From: Eubacteriales bacterium
GTDB taxonomy: Bacteria > Bacillota > Clostridia > Lachnospirales > Lachnospiraceae
Reading direction: 5' to 3'
Assembly (NCBI GenBank): GCA_030526715.1
Contig: JAUNCG010000010.1
Location: forward strand, 260-53,961
DNA: 53,702 bases
The notes under the pieces were generated by a model. The model did not search any database. It was not told where the DNA came from and saw only the letters and a program-made list of their open reading frames with translations. Positions within the stretch are counted from its first letter, which is position 1; every line of letters starts with the position of its first letter. A program made the translations under genes and the position numbers. Positions 16,518 through 25,289 of this stretch are shown here, piece after piece.

Positions 16518-17693
16518 TTATGAATTCTTCTTCTTGGATACTACGTCGAAGATAACCGCTGCCAGAAGTACCAGACCCTTTACTACCTTCTGCATATTCT
16601 GGTCTGTACCCATGATAGACATACCCTGATTGATGATACCCATCAGAACCGCACCTACAATTACGCCCGGCACGGTACCGACTCCGCCGTATGCGGAAGC
16701 TCCACCGATGAAGCAGGAACCGATTGCATCCATCTCATAGTTCTGACCATAGGTAGGCTGAGCGCTCGTCAGACGCGCAATGGTAAGCATACCTGCCAGA
16801 GCAGAGAGGAATCCCATGTTGGTATAAGCGATAAAGTATACCATGTCTGTGTTGATACCGGAAAGCTTAGTTGCCTTCTCATTACCACCTACAGCGTAGA
16901 AGTAACGGCCGATGGTTGTCTTGCTGGTGATATAGCCGTACACAAGTACGACGAGCAGTACCCATACCAGAGAGGTCGGAATACCTTTGTACTGAGACAG
17001 CTTCCAGCAGATGAACATGATTACTGCGCAGATGACGATCATCTTCGCGTACATTGCAGCCACATTGCCGGTCTCATATCCTTTGCTCTTACGATTGATA
17101 TGACCTTTTAATGTAATCGCAATAAAAATCACACACGCTACAGCGCCGACAACCAGCGCAAGAATATTACTTCCCTCACCGCCGCCGAAGAAATCCGGAA
17201 TGTAGCAGTTTGCGCCGCCGCCAAACAGTCTGATAAATCCCTCGGATTTGATCGGAAGCGTCTTACCGCCAAGTACGATATTGGAAAGGCCACGGAATAC
17301 CAGCATACCGGACAGGGTTACAATAAACGGAGGAATACGCACAAACGCGATCCATACTGCCTGCCATGCACCGATCAGCGCGCCAAGGAGCAGCATCAGA
17401 ATAATTGCCACTACGGTCGGAAGCTTCCATGTCTCCATCATAACGCCGCCGACTGCACCAACAAAGCATACGACAGATCCAACAGACAGATCGATGTTAC
17501 CACCTGTTAAGATACACAGCAGCATACCGGTTGCCAGAACAAATACATAAGCGTTCTGGGAAATCAGGTTCGTGATGTTCTGTGCAAACAGGATCTTCCC
17601 CTGGGTTCCCCAGATGAAGAACAATGTTACCAGAACAAGCACCAGAATCATTGTATATTTTTGTAATCCAGCTTTTAACTTCACACTATTCAT
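16518..17693 (-). CDS. mmsB: Multiple-monosaccharide ABC transporter permease
   Basis: A 391-residue CUT2 permease with about ten membrane segments. GGNIDLSVGS and the conserved ISGKTTIGRYFYAVGGNEKATKLSG-type cytoplasmic loop (positions near 265-290) couple it to the ATPase, and AIGSCFIGGASAYGGVGTVPG is the usual C-terminal motif. It is longer than RbsC and fits the GguB/MmsB branch, which works with ChvE-type binding proteins for arabinose, galactose, glucose and xylose. Three bases separate it from the mmsA stop. Confidence 0.9.
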   Translation of the reverse strand: MNSVKLKAGLQKYTMILVLVLVTLFFIWGTQGKILFAQNITNLISQNAYVFVLATGMLLCILTGGNIDLSVGSVVCFVGAVGGVMMETWKLPTVVAIILMLLLGALIGAWQAVWIAFVRIPPFIVTLSGMLVFRGLSNIVLGGKTLPIKSEGFIRLFGGGANCYIPDFFGGGEGSNILALVVGAVACVIFIAITLKGHINRKSKGYETGNVAAMYAKMIVICAVIMFICWKLSQYKGIPTSLVWVLLVVLVYGYITSKTTIGRYFYAVGGNEKATKLSGINTDMVYFIAYTNMGFLSALAGMLTIARLTSAQPTYGQNYEMDAIGSCFIGGASAYGGVGTVPGVIVGAVLMGIINQGMSIMGTDQNMQKVVKGLVLLAAVIFDVVSKKKNS

Positions 17694-17696
17694 TGC

Positions 17697-19235
17697 TTAT
17701 TCTCCTTTGCTTGACTTCAGAATACAGGCCATAATCTTCTCCTGAGTAGCCTCTTCGCTCGTAAGCTCTCCGGCAATCTTACCCTCATTCATTACATAAA
17801 TACGGTCAGACATACCCAGAACCTCCGGAAGCTCCGAGGAGATCATGATGACAGACTTGCCGGCTGCCGCCAGATCATTGATGATACAGTAGATCTCATA
17901 CTTCGCACCGACGTCAATACCTCTGGTCGGCTCATCCAGAATCAGAATATCCGGATCTGCGAACATCCATTTTGCAAGCAGTACCTTCTGCTGATTGCCA
18001 CCGCTGAGGTTGCCTACATTCTGCTCTACGGTCGGACATTTTGTCTTCAGCTTGTCTTTATATTCTACTGCTACCGCATACTCTTTGTCTTTATCAATGA
18101 CAATACCATCACTGACTTGCTGCAGATTTGCCAAAGTCGTGTTTGTCTTGATCGCATTGCTCAGAATCAGTCCGTCGCCTTTACGATCCTCTGTTACATA
18201 AGCAAGCTTATGCTCGATGGCCTCACGCGCGCTCTTCAGCACTACCTCTTTACCGTTCAGCTTCAATGTGCCGCTGATGTTGGTTCCATAGCTTCTTCCG
18301 AACACACTCTTGGCCAGTTCGGTACGTCCGGCGCCCATCAGACCGGAGATGCCGACGACTTCGCCCTTACGTACCGTAATAGATACATTATCCACTACCT
18401 TCCGGTCACTGTAGATCGGATGGTACACGGTCCAGTTCTTTACTTCCATATTCACATCGCCGATCTTCACACCCTGTCTCTTCGGGAAACGATCTGCGAT
18501 CTCACGGCCAACCATGCCTTTGATGATGCGATCCTCAGAAAAATCATCCACACCCTTTGTCAGCGTCTCAATGGTCGATCCATCTCGGATGACTGTAATC
18601 TTATCTGCCACATAAGAGACCTCATTCAGCTTATGTGAAATAATAATACAGGTCATTCCTTCTTTTTTGAACTGCAGGAGCAGATCCAGAAGCGCTTTGG
18701 AATCCGACTCATTCAGAGATGATGTCGGCTCATCCAAAATCAGCAGCTTTGCACTCTTGGCCAATGCCTTTGCGATCTCAACCAGCTGCTGCTTACCTAC
18801 TCCGATATCTTTGATCAGCGTTCTGGAAGACTCTGCCAGACCGACCTGACGCATATACTTCTCTGCCAGTCCATAGGTCTCATCCCAGTTGATCGCTGCC
18901 TTTTTTCCTCTCTCATTACCCAGGAACATATTCTCGCCAATCGACATATACGGAATCAGCGCCAGTTCCTGATGGATTATAACAATTCCCTTTTCCTCGC
19001 TGTCCTTGATGTCATGGAATTTACATACTTCGCCATTATAAATGATATCACCCTCGTAGCTTCCGAACGGGTAGATACCGGAAAGCACATTCATAAGGGT
19101 AGACTTTCCTGCACCGTTCTCACCGACCAGCGCGTGGATCTCACCCTCTTCCACCTTCAGGTTTACGTTATCAAGTGCTTTTACACCGGGGAATGTTTTG
19201 GTGATATTCTTCATTTCCAATAGTATCTTAGCCAA
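17697..19235 (-). CDS. mmsA: Multiple-monosaccharide ABC transporter ATP-binding protein
   Basis: About 512 residues with two fused ABC domains. The first has Walker [13 protein letters not shown] and Walker [12 protein letters not shown] with [14 protein letters not shown] as signature; the second has the usual degenerate P-loop ([11 protein letters not shown]) but a full [14 protein letters not shown] signature and [14 protein letters not shown]. This is the sugar-importer (GguA/MmsA) form. The start is a TTG at 19233-19235 with GGAGGG seven bases upstream; a further upstream TTG overlaps that site and is unlikely. Confidence 0.93.
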   Translation of the reverse strand: MAKILLEMKNITKTFPGVKALDNVNLKVEEGEIHALVGENGAGKSTLMNVLSGIYPFGSYEGDIIYNGEVCKFHDIKDSEEKGIVIIHQELALIPYMSIGENMFLGNERGKKAAINWDETYGLAEKYMRQVGLAESSRTLIKDIGVGKQQLVEIAKALAKSAKLLILDEPTSSLNESDSKALLDLLLQFKKEGMTCIIISHKLNEVSYVADKITVIRDGSTIETLTKGVDDFSEDRIIKGMVGREIADRFPKRQGVKIGDVNMEVKNWTVYHPIYSDRKVVDNVSITVRKGEVVGISGLMGAGRTELAKSVFGRSYGTNISGTLKLNGKEVVLKSAREAIEHKLAYVTEDRKGDGLILSNAIKTNTTLANLQQVSDGIVIDKDKEYAVAVEYKDKLKTKCPTVEQNVGNLSGGNQQKVLLAKWMFADPDILILDEPTRGIDVGAKYEIYCIINDLAAAGKSVIMISSELPEVLGMSDRIYVMNEGKIAGELTSEEATQEKIMACILKSSKGE

Positions 19236-19264
19236 AATTACACCCTCCAAATTCTTTCTCTACA

Positions 19265-19295
19265 AATACAGGCGGGCGAAATGCCCGCCTGTATT
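19265..19295 (-). other. Intercistronic hairpin between chvE and mmsA
   Basis: A perfect 13-bp stem AATACAGGCGGGC/GCCCGCCTGTATT with 5-base loop. The minus-strand T-tract is short (TATTTGTAG), so partial termination or protection of the upstream chvE message is more likely than complete termination. Confidence 0.8.
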
Positions 19296-19328
19296 ACTTT
19301 ACATATGCATGCTTTAAATCAATACTGC

Positions 19329-20387
19329 TTACTCGAACTGATCCTCTGTGTAGTAACCGGAATCGATCAGAACCTCTTTGTAGTTGTCAAGTGTAACTGC
19401 AACCGGCTCGCAAAGGAAGGACGGGATGATACCTGTACCGTTGTCATAGGTCTCTGTATCGTTCACCGGAACCTCTTCGCCCTTAACGATAGCGTCTACC
19501 ATATCAACTACCTGTGCTGCCAGAGTACGTGTATCCTTGAATACGGACATAGCCTGTGTGCCGTCGATGATGTGCGGTACGTTCGGAAGATCACAATCCT
19601 GACCGGTGATGATCGGATATACATCGTTGTCATAGTTTGCAGCCAGAGCGTTGATTACGCCGAGTGCTGTAGAGTCGTTGGAAGCAAGTACAGCGTCAAG
19701 CTGTGTGCCATCTGCATAGTTGGAAGAAAGAATATTCTCAAATCTTGCCTGTGCAGCATCTGTTGCCCAGTTAGCTGTAGCAACCTCATCCTTCGTCATC
19801 TGACCGGACGGAACTACCAGCTTGCCATCATCGATGTACTTCTGAAGAACATCCATAGCACCGCCGAAGAAGAAGTTTACGTTGTTGTCACCCGGATCAC
19901 CGGTGATCATCTCAAGGTTGAACGGACCATCAGCATTGTCCAGATCCAGAGCGTCTACCAAGAACTGACCCTGAGTCTTACCTACCAGATAGTTATCAAA
20001 TGTAGCATAGTAAGAAACTGCATCTGTGTTCATGATCAGACGGTCATAAGCGATAACCGGAATGTTGTTCTCTTTTGCCTGAGCCAGAACTGTTCCAAGA
20101 GAATCACCCTCGATAGAAGCGATAACCAGAACCTGATCTCCGTTAGCGATCATGTTCTCGATCTGGGAAACCTGAGTAGCTACATCATTACCAGCATACT
20201 GAAGATCTACCTCATAGCCCTTCTCTTCCAGCTGAGCCTTCATGTTAGCGCCATCCTGATTCCATCTCTGCAGATCCTGTGTCGGCATTGCTACACCGAT
20301 CTTCTCGCCTTCTGCGTTAGCCATTGCGCCAAAAGCGGATACTGCAAGTGCTGCTGTTGCTACAAAAACAAGTACTTTCTTTTTCAT
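19329..20387 (-). CDS. chvE: Multiple-monosaccharide substrate-binding protein
   Basis: About 352 residues. N-terminal signal peptide MKKKVLVFVATAALAVSAFG ending at AMANA-EG, with no lipobox cysteine. The mature part is a Peripla_BP_4 fold with the ChvE-type start GEKIGVAMPTQDLQRWNQDG, the AYDRLIMNTDAVSYYATFDN hinge and TGQDCD near the pocket. It captures several monosaccharides for MmsAB. GGAGGG precedes the ATG at 20385-20387 by seven bases; an ATG five codons earlier lacks a site. First gene of the importer operon. The absent lipid anchor is unusual for a monoderm. Confidence 0.92.
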   Translation of the reverse strand: MKKKVLVFVATAALAVSAFGAMANAEGEKIGVAMPTQDLQRWNQDGANMKAQLEEKGYEVDLQYAGNDVATQVSQIENMIANGDQVLVIASIEGDSLGTVLAQAKENNIPVIAYDRLIMNTDAVSYYATFDNYLVGKTQGQFLVDALDLDNADGPFNLEMITGDPGDNNVNFFFGGAMDVLQKYIDDGKLVVPSGQMTKDEVATANWATDAAQARFENILSSNYADGTQLDAVLASNDSTALGVINALAANYDNDVYPIITGQDCDLPNVPHIIDGTQAMSVFKDTRTLAAQVVDMVDAIVKGEEVPVNDTETYDNGTGIIPSFLCEPVAVTLDNYKEVLIDSGYYTEDQFE

Positions 20388-20497
20388 TTTAAAACCCTCC
20401 ATTTTTATTTTCCGTTCTCGGTGACATTAATATAACACAGCCTTTTCTGGACTAACTTGTTAATATCACGAAAATTTAATGAATATTATAGGGCTTT

Positions 20498-20536
20498 TTA
20501 AAACTATAGCACAATCTTGCTATAAGATTGTGCTAT
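20498..20536 (-). terminator. Terminator of the kdgK/kdgA operon
   Basis: A perfect 14-bp stem TATAGCACAATCTT/AAGATTGTGCTATA followed on the minus strand by GTTTTAAAAA, 22 bases after the kinase stop, separating this operon from the importer operon. Confidence 0.75.
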
Positions 20537-20558
20537 AACATTATACAATATGAAGCTT

Positions 20559-21656
20559 TTATCTCTGTACTCTCGCTCCTGCACCGCCCATGATCGCTTC
20601 TACTTCCTTTTTGCTTGCCATGGTGGTATCACCCGGCGTCGTCATAGCCAATGCACCGTGCGCCGCTCCGTAATTCACTGCCAGCTCTGCATCACCGGTC
20701 GTCATCAGACCATAGATCAGACCGGACGCGAAAGAATCACCGCCGCCGACACGATCCATGATCTCAAGTCCCTTGTAATCCTTTGCCTTATAGATCTCGC
20801 CGTCTGCCCAGCAGATCGCACTCCAGTCGTTCACGGTAGCTGTCTTAACCTCTCTCAGGGTTGTAGCTACTGCTTTGAAATTCGGATAGGTCTTGGCAGC
20901 TTCGTTGATCATCTTTTTATATCCGTCAAGATTCAGTTCTTTCAGATTCGCATCGTTACCTTCGATCTCAAATCCAAGGCAGGCTGTGAAATCTTCCTCA
21001 TTGCCGATCATAACGTCTACATATTTGGCAATCTCCTTATTCACTTCCTGCGCCTTAGCCTGTCCGCCGATCGCACTCCACATGGACGGACGATAGTTCA
21101 GGTCATAAGATACGATCGTTCCATACTTCTTTGCAGTCTTGATCGCTGCAAGAACGGTCTCACAGGACTGCTCGGAAAGCGCTGCGTAAATACCTCCGGT
21201 ATGCAGCCAGCGTACACCAAGCTCACCGAAAATATAGTCAAAGTCAAAGTCTTCCGGAGTAGCCTTAGAGATAGCAGTATTGGCGCGGTCAGAGCATCCT
21301 ACTGCACCGCGGATACCGAAGCCTCGCTCTGTAAAATTCAGTCCGTTTCTGCAGACACGTCCGATACCGTCTGTCTTCATCCATTTGATCAGAGATGTAT
21401 CTACACCGCCCTGCAGAATAAAGTCTTCCATCAGCATACCTACTTCATTATCTGCGAATGCGGTGATCACCGCTGTATTCAGCTTAAAGCATCTGCGGAG
21501 TCCGCGCACCACATTATACTCGCCACCGCCTTCCCATGCACGGAAGGATCTTGCTGTACGGATTCTTCCTTCGCCCGGATCCAGACGAAGCATTACCTCA
21601 CCCAATGAAACTGCATCAAATTTACACTCACTTGCCGGTCTTAAATTCAAATCCAT
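20559..21656 (-). CDS. kdgK: 2-keto-3-deoxygluconate kinase (PfkB family)
   Basis: About 365 residues of ribokinase fold: substrate loop WEGGGEYNVVRGLRRC, lid region, and C-terminal DRVGGGDSFASGLIYGL with the catalytic aspartate in GGGDS. Slightly longer than E. coli KdgK but adjacency to KDPG aldolase supports the role: KDG + ATP to KDPG in hexuronate or sugar-acid catabolism. The ATG at 21654-21656 has GAGGTGG upstream; a GTG three codons earlier lies inside that site. Fourteen bases follow the aldolase stop... i.e. the kinase is second in the operon, 23 bp after the aldolase gene. Confidence 0.9.
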   Translation of the reverse strand: MDLNLRPASECKFDAVSLGEVMLRLDPGEGRIRTARSFRAWEGGGEYNVVRGLRRCFKLNTAVITAFADNEVGMLMEDFILQGGVDTSLIKWMKTDGIGRVCRNGLNFTERGFGIRGAVGCSDRANTAISKATPEDFDFDYIFGELGVRWLHTGGIYAALSEQSCETVLAAIKTAKKYGTIVSYDLNYRPSMWSAIGGQAKAQEVNKEIAKYVDVMIGNEEDFTACLGFEIEGNDANLKELNLDGYKKMINEAAKTYPNFKAVATTLREVKTATVNDWSAICWADGEIYKAKDYKGLEIMDRVGGGDSFASGLIYGLMTTGDAELAVNYGAAHGALAMTTPGDTTMASKKEVEAIMGGAGARVQR

Positions 21657-21679
21657 TTCTTCCACCTCTCTTTCCAGAC

Positions 21680-22327
21680 TTAGCCGCGGATCTCTTTTGC
21701 CAGCGCTACTGCCTCTGCCGTCAGCTCCTTGATTTTCTCAAACTCGCCGGCCTTGATCATATCTCCCTTTACCATCCAGCTTCCACCGCATGCTACGATA
21801 GACTTGCAGCTCAGATAATCCTTCAGATTCTTAGCACTGATGCCGCCGGTCGGCATGAACTTCATTCCAACATACGGAGCTGCAAGCGCTTTGATCGTAG
21901 AAACACCGCCAAACTGCTCTGCCGGGAAGAACTTCACTACACGAAGACCGCGCTTTGCTGCCTGTGCCAGCTCAGACGGAGTGATCAGTCCCGGGAATAC
22001 CGGAATCTCTTTCTCCAGACAATAATCTACGACCTCCGGATCAAAGCCCGGGCTCACGATAAACTTCGCGCCTGCCTCTACCGCCTTATCTACCTGCTCA
22101 ATAGAAAGGACAGTTCCTGCTCCAACCAGCATATCCGGATACGCCTCACTCATACGGCGAATACTTTCCTGTGCTGCTGCAGTACGGAAGGTCACCTCAG
22201 CTACCGGAAGACCGCCTTCACAAAGTGCCTTCGCCAGAGGTGCTGCGTCTTCTGCATTCTCCAATACAACTACCGGTACAAGACCAAGCTCCTCAATCTT
22301 TGCTTCCATTGCTTCTCTTGCGCTCAT
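21680..22327 (-). CDS. kdgA: KDPG aldolase (2-dehydro-3-deoxy-phosphogluconate aldolase)
   Basis: A 215-residue TIM barrel with the KDPG/KHG aldolase residues: glutamate and arginine in AEVTFRT, VGAGTVLS, FIVSPGF and Schiff-base lysine in RVVKFFPAEQFGG, then MPTGGIS. It cleaves KDPG to pyruvate and glyceraldehyde 3-phosphate, completing the pathway begun by the kinase. No dehydratase or isomerase for hexuronates is in the window, so upstream steps must be encoded elsewhere. AAAAGGAG precedes the ATG. Confidence 0.95.
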   Translation of the reverse strand: MSAREAMEAKIEELGLVPVVVLENAEDAAPLAKALCEGGLPVAEVTFRTAAAQESIRRMSEAYPDMLVGAGTVLSIEQVDKAVEAGAKFIVSPGFDPEVVDYCLEKEIPVFPGLITPSELAQAAKRGLRVVKFFPAEQFGGVSTIKALAAPYVGMKFMPTGGISAKNLKDYLSCKSIVACGGSWMVKGDMIKAGEFEKIKELTAEAVALAKEIRG

Positions 22328-22367
22328 GTTTTTCTCCTTTTCGATGCATATTTCTTTAGTTTCAATT

Positions 22368-22440
22368 CATCAGACATCTTATGTTTGTGATTACACGATA
22401 GCATATTCATCTCTCTTTTTCAATATACATCAGACGTTTT
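22368..22440. promoter_or_regulatory. kdgA promoter flanked by two copies of a candidate GntR operator
   Basis: CATCAGACATCTT at 22368-22380 and CATCAGACGTTTT at 22428-22440 are direct copies of one motif. Between them lies a minus-strand promoter, TTGAAA (22418-22423) and TATCGT (22395-22400), 17-base spacer. A third copy sits in the promoter of the neighbouring FadR-type regulator, pointing to that protein as the repressor. Confidence 0.6.
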
Positions 22441-22461
22441 TCTTTATTTCTACTTATTTCA

Positions 22462-22500
22462 CAAAAAAAGAGACGACTTTTTATATAAATCGTCTCTTTT
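22462..22500 (-). terminator. Terminator of the GntR regulator gene
   Basis: Minus-strand stem AAAAGAGACGA/TCGTCTCTTTT with a seven-T tail, nine bases after the stop codon. Confidence 0.85.
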
Positions 22501-22508
22501 ATCACTTC

Positions 22509-23213
22509 TCAAACACTACGCCCCCGACGCTCTTTTCTCACCTTCTGAAGTATCTGTCGATTATATGTCAGATGCATGATCATTGCGTAACGCGCTCCTA
22601 TCGTATCATGCGCTGCAATCGCCTCCATGATCGCCCGATGCGCACTGATCGTCTCATGCATTAGCTGTCGCCGTGTCAGATTCACAAACATCATGCCCGC
22701 AGAATTGAGTATCGGAACCAGCATTTCCGACACACGGTTCCCACCGATTCGCGCTATCATCTGATGGAACTCAATATCCTTTTTCATGTGATCTTCGCCT
22801 GCACGATACAACGCCTCTGTCTCCTCACAAAGACGCATAATCTCCGCAATCTCCTCCTCGGTTGCGCGCTCTGCTGCCCGCGCTGCACTCTCGGGTTCCT
22901 GCAGAAGACGCACCTCCAGCAGCTCCATGGCCAGCTGAAACTTATCTGACAGCTTCGAGAATCCCAGCGGATCATCCTCCGGCACGCTTTTGCCGATCAC
23001 ATATGTCCCGGAGCCGCGCCGCACCTCCAGCATCCCTCTGGTGACGAGACTCTTCACCGCCTCACGAATCGTACTTCTTCCCACCCCGAACATCTCAGCA
23101 AGCTCGAATTCATTCGGAATGCGGTCTCCGATCTTCACTTCCTCCCGCATAACATATTCCATCAGCTGCTCATCGATCTGAAATGCCAGAAGCTTTTTCT
23201 CTACCTTCTCCAT
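22509..23213 (-). CDS. FadR-subfamily GntR regulator (FCD domain)
   Basis: About 234 residues. N-terminal winged helix: IPNEFELAEMFGVGRSTIREAVKSL then GMLEVRRGSGTYV. The C-terminal all-helical FCD domain has an acidic/histidine metal-ligand set (DIEFHQMIARIGGN, then TISAHRAIMEAIAAHD) that usually binds an organic acid. It lies upstream of kdgA, so KDG or KDPG is a reasonable effector (inference). AAGGA precedes the ATG at 23211-23213; an ATG five codons earlier has no site. Confidence 0.9.
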   Translation of the reverse strand: MEKVEKKLLAFQIDEQLMEYVMREEVKIGDRIPNEFELAEMFGVGRSTIREAVKSLVTRGMLEVRRGSGTYVIGKSVPEDDPLGFSKLSDKFQLAMELLEVRLLQEPESAARAAERATEEEIAEIMRLCEETEALYRAGEDHMKKDIEFHQMIARIGGNRVSEMLVPILNSAGMMFVNLTRRQLMHETISAHRAIMEAIAAHDTIGARYAMIMHLTYNRQILQKVRKERRGRSV

Positions 23214-23231
23214 GTTCTTTCCTTTCATTAC

Positions 23232-23283
23232 AAAACGTCTGATGACTTTGTTTTATTATAGAAAAGATTCATGAACGCGTCAA
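23232..23283 (-). promoter_or_regulatory. Autoregulated promoter of the GntR gene
   Basis: Minus-strand TTGACG (23278-23283) and TATAAT (23255-23260) with 17-base spacer; the candidate operator AAAACGTCTGATG (23232-23244, the inverse of the kdgA copies) begins about 10 bases after the -10, over the start of transcription. Confidence 0.6.
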
Positions 23284-23290
23284 TAGCAGA

Positions 23291-23683
23291 TTACAACATC
23301 TGACTAAACTCTACCTTCTCCTTATTCGGTCCTTCAATAGTAAAGAAACGTACTCCGTTTTCCCAAAACGGCAAAAACTGAATTTCTTCCTTGAGTGTGT
23401 TCATACCCCAATCGCATATGATCTTATACACACGCTCTACGTCATCCACATCCAGTGCGATATGCTCAATTGCTCCATAGGCATTTTTCGCTTCTTTCGA
23501 TTCATAGGTCTCTATCACAAGGTCGTTTAACCTGAGAAATACTACTTTATCGCCGTTATTCAACGTCTCAAAAGCCCGATCAAACCCCAGCTTTTCGTAG
23601 AATTCCAATGTTTCCTCCATTCGGTCGGTCGGGATACCGATGTGCTGTAATCCATTCAGGTGTGTTTTCAAGATATTTTCCAT
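23291..23683 (-). CDS. VOC (glyoxalase/dioxygenase superfamily) protein
   Basis: About 130 residues with two beta-alpha-beta-beta-beta units: LQHIGIPTDRMEETLEFYEKLGF and IEHIALDVDDVERVYKII. Metal-binding positions H17-type and E in KVEFSQML are visible, so it may be an active metalloenzyme (lyase, isomerase or epimerase). Function unknown; it is the last gene of cluster B, directly after the FGGY kinase whose stop it nearly overlaps. GAGGTG lies six bases before the ATG at 23681-23683; an upstream GTG is inside that site. Confidence 0.8.
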   Translation of the reverse strand: MENILKTHLNGLQHIGIPTDRMEETLEFYEKLGFDRAFETLNNGDKVVFLRLNDLVIETYESKEAKNAYGAIEHIALDVDDVERVYKIICDWGMNTLKEEIQFLPFWENGVRFFTIEGPNKEKVEFSQML

Positions 23684-23688
23684 GTGTT

Positions 23689-25206
23689 TCACCTCATTTT
23701 CGTAAAGATCTTTTCCAATGCAAAGTAGCTCTCGTCAAATAACTCACGGATCGGCCGGTATACTTCTACCGTCTTCGGATCCGGCTCATGCACTGCCGCG
23801 ATATGAAGGAACCGGTCAATTGCGTCAAAATCTTTGTAAATTCCGGCGCCTACGCCGCCGATCACAGCCGCTCCCATAGAGCCTGCCTCCTCAAGCACTG
23901 TCGGAACCGTAATTCTGGTGTTATAAATATCTGCCATGATCTGACGCCAGACAGCTCCCTTGGCGCCACCTCCGACAACCATAATTTCTTCGATATTCAC
24001 ATGACTCTTCAAAATATCCAATACGATCGCAAGATTCAGAGCCACACCCTCCAATACGCTTCGAAGCATATCATTTCTTGTCGTCTCCGCTTTCAATCCG
24101 AGAAATGCGCCTTTCGCTTCCGCATTCCAACGCGGCGCACGCTCACCCAGCAGATATGGTAAAAACAACACGCCATTTGCACCGGCCGGACTCTTTGCGA
24201 TTTCCTCATTTATCAGATCATACGGAGAGCAGTTCTGCTGTGCAGCCTGATACGTCTCGAACCTACAAATTGTATTTTTCAGCCAGCTGTAGGAGCCGCC
24301 CGCTGTCTGCATGGTTCCATTTGGCGCATACAGTCCCGGAACCGCATGCGCCCATGTCACAGAGCGCATATACGGATCAAAGATCGGTTTTTCCGTAGTC
24401 GTTGTGATCCATGCCGACGTTCCCATGCAGCAATATGTCTTGCCCGGGCGAATCGAACCCGCGCCGACATTTGCTGTCACACCGTCTCCTGCACCGAGAA
24501 CCACCGGTGTACCGGCAGCCAGTCCCGTAGCCTTTGCCGCTTCTTCCGTCACCGGACCTGCAACAAACGTAGACGGCTTTACTTCCGGAAGCTTGTCAGG
24601 ATCAATGCCTGCATACTCGATAATTTCCTCAGACCATTTTAGGGAATTAATATCAAAGCAGGTCATGCTGTTCGCATCTGAGTATTCTGTGTAGAACTTA
24701 CCTGTCAGCTTAAATACAATATAGTCCTTCGCGTTTAATGTCTTATAGGTCTGCTCATAGATCTCCGGTTCATTTTCTTTGATCCACAGCAGCTTCTGTA
24801 CGCCATAGGAGGCCGAATTGCGGTGTCCTACAATATGATAGAAATCCTTCTGGCTGATTTTTTCTTCGATCTGAGCCGCCTGCTTCTGTGCTCTCTGATC
24901 TGCCCAGATGATAGACTTTCTCAGCGGTCTGCCGTTCTTATCCACACACAGACATCCCATCATCTGACCGCTGAAGCTGACAGCACCGATCTCGACCGGA
25001 TCTATGCCTGTACTTTCGATCAAATGTCTGCTTGTTATACATACCGCATTCCACCAGTCGTTCGCATCCTGCTCCGCCCATGTTCCATTAAAATAATGTA
25101 CATCATAAGCATACACCTGACTGCCGACCAGTCTGCCGTCCACGGTAAACAGACTCGCTTTGTTACCTGACGTGCCAAGGTCATGCGCTAAAATATACTG
25201 TCCCAT
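23689..25206 (-). CDS. FGGY carbohydrate kinase (xylulokinase-like)
   Basis: A 505-residue FGGY kinase: phosphate-1 motif AHDLGTSGNKASLF at residues 7-20, sugar-contacting SFSGQMMGCL and IIWADQRA, GAGDGVTANVGAG with the catalytic aspartate, MGTSAWI, and the C-terminal VVGGGAKGAVWRQIMADI adenosine site. Closest in feel to xylulokinases. In cluster B it would phosphorylate the ketose produced by the 3-epimerase. Clearly different from the two FGGY kinases of clusters D and E, which resemble each other more. AAAGGAG precedes the ATG. Confidence 0.9.
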   Translation of the reverse strand: MGQYILAHDLGTSGNKASLFTVDGRLVGSQVYAYDVHYFNGTWAEQDANDWWNAVCITSRHLIESTGIDPVEIGAVSFSGQMMGCLCVDKNGRPLRKSIIWADQRAQKQAAQIEEKISQKDFYHIVGHRNSASYGVQKLLWIKENEPEIYEQTYKTLNAKDYIVFKLTGKFYTEYSDANSMTCFDINSLKWSEEIIEYAGIDPDKLPEVKPSTFVAGPVTEEAAKATGLAAGTPVVLGAGDGVTANVGAGSIRPGKTYCCMGTSAWITTTTEKPIFDPYMRSVTWAHAVPGLYAPNGTMQTAGGSYSWLKNTICRFETYQAAQQNCSPYDLINEEIAKSPAGANGVLFLPYLLGERAPRWNAEAKGAFLGLKAETTRNDMLRSVLEGVALNLAIVLDILKSHVNIEEIMVVGGGAKGAVWRQIMADIYNTRITVPTVLEEAGSMGAAVIGGVGAGIYKDFDAIDRFLHIAAVHEPDPKTVEVYRPIRELFDESYFALEKIFTKMR

Positions 25207-25236
25207 CTTTCTCTTCTCCTTTCCCTATAGATAATT

Positions 25237-25270
25237 TTTGCAGAGCATAGACATTTCCACACTCTGCAAA
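25237..25270 (-). other. Intercistronic hairpin between aldo/keto reductase and FGGY kinase genes
   Basis: A 9-bp perfect stem TTTGCAGAG/CTCTGCAAA with a 16-base loop and no clear T-tract beyond the stem (AATTATC). More likely an RNA stability or processing element than a terminator. Confidence 0.45.
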
Positions 25271-25289
25271 TATTTCTCATGCGCGTTTA

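Noticed and set aside
19281..20435. 384-codon plus-strand frame opposite chvE
   Set aside because: Antisense shadow with Cys/Ile/Val-rich composition; the minus-strand gene is unambiguous.
23270..23283. Candidate catabolite (CcpA/cre) site around TGAACGCGTCA
   Set aside because: Only an 11-base match to a degenerate consensus and it overlaps the -35 of the GntR promoter; too weak to call.
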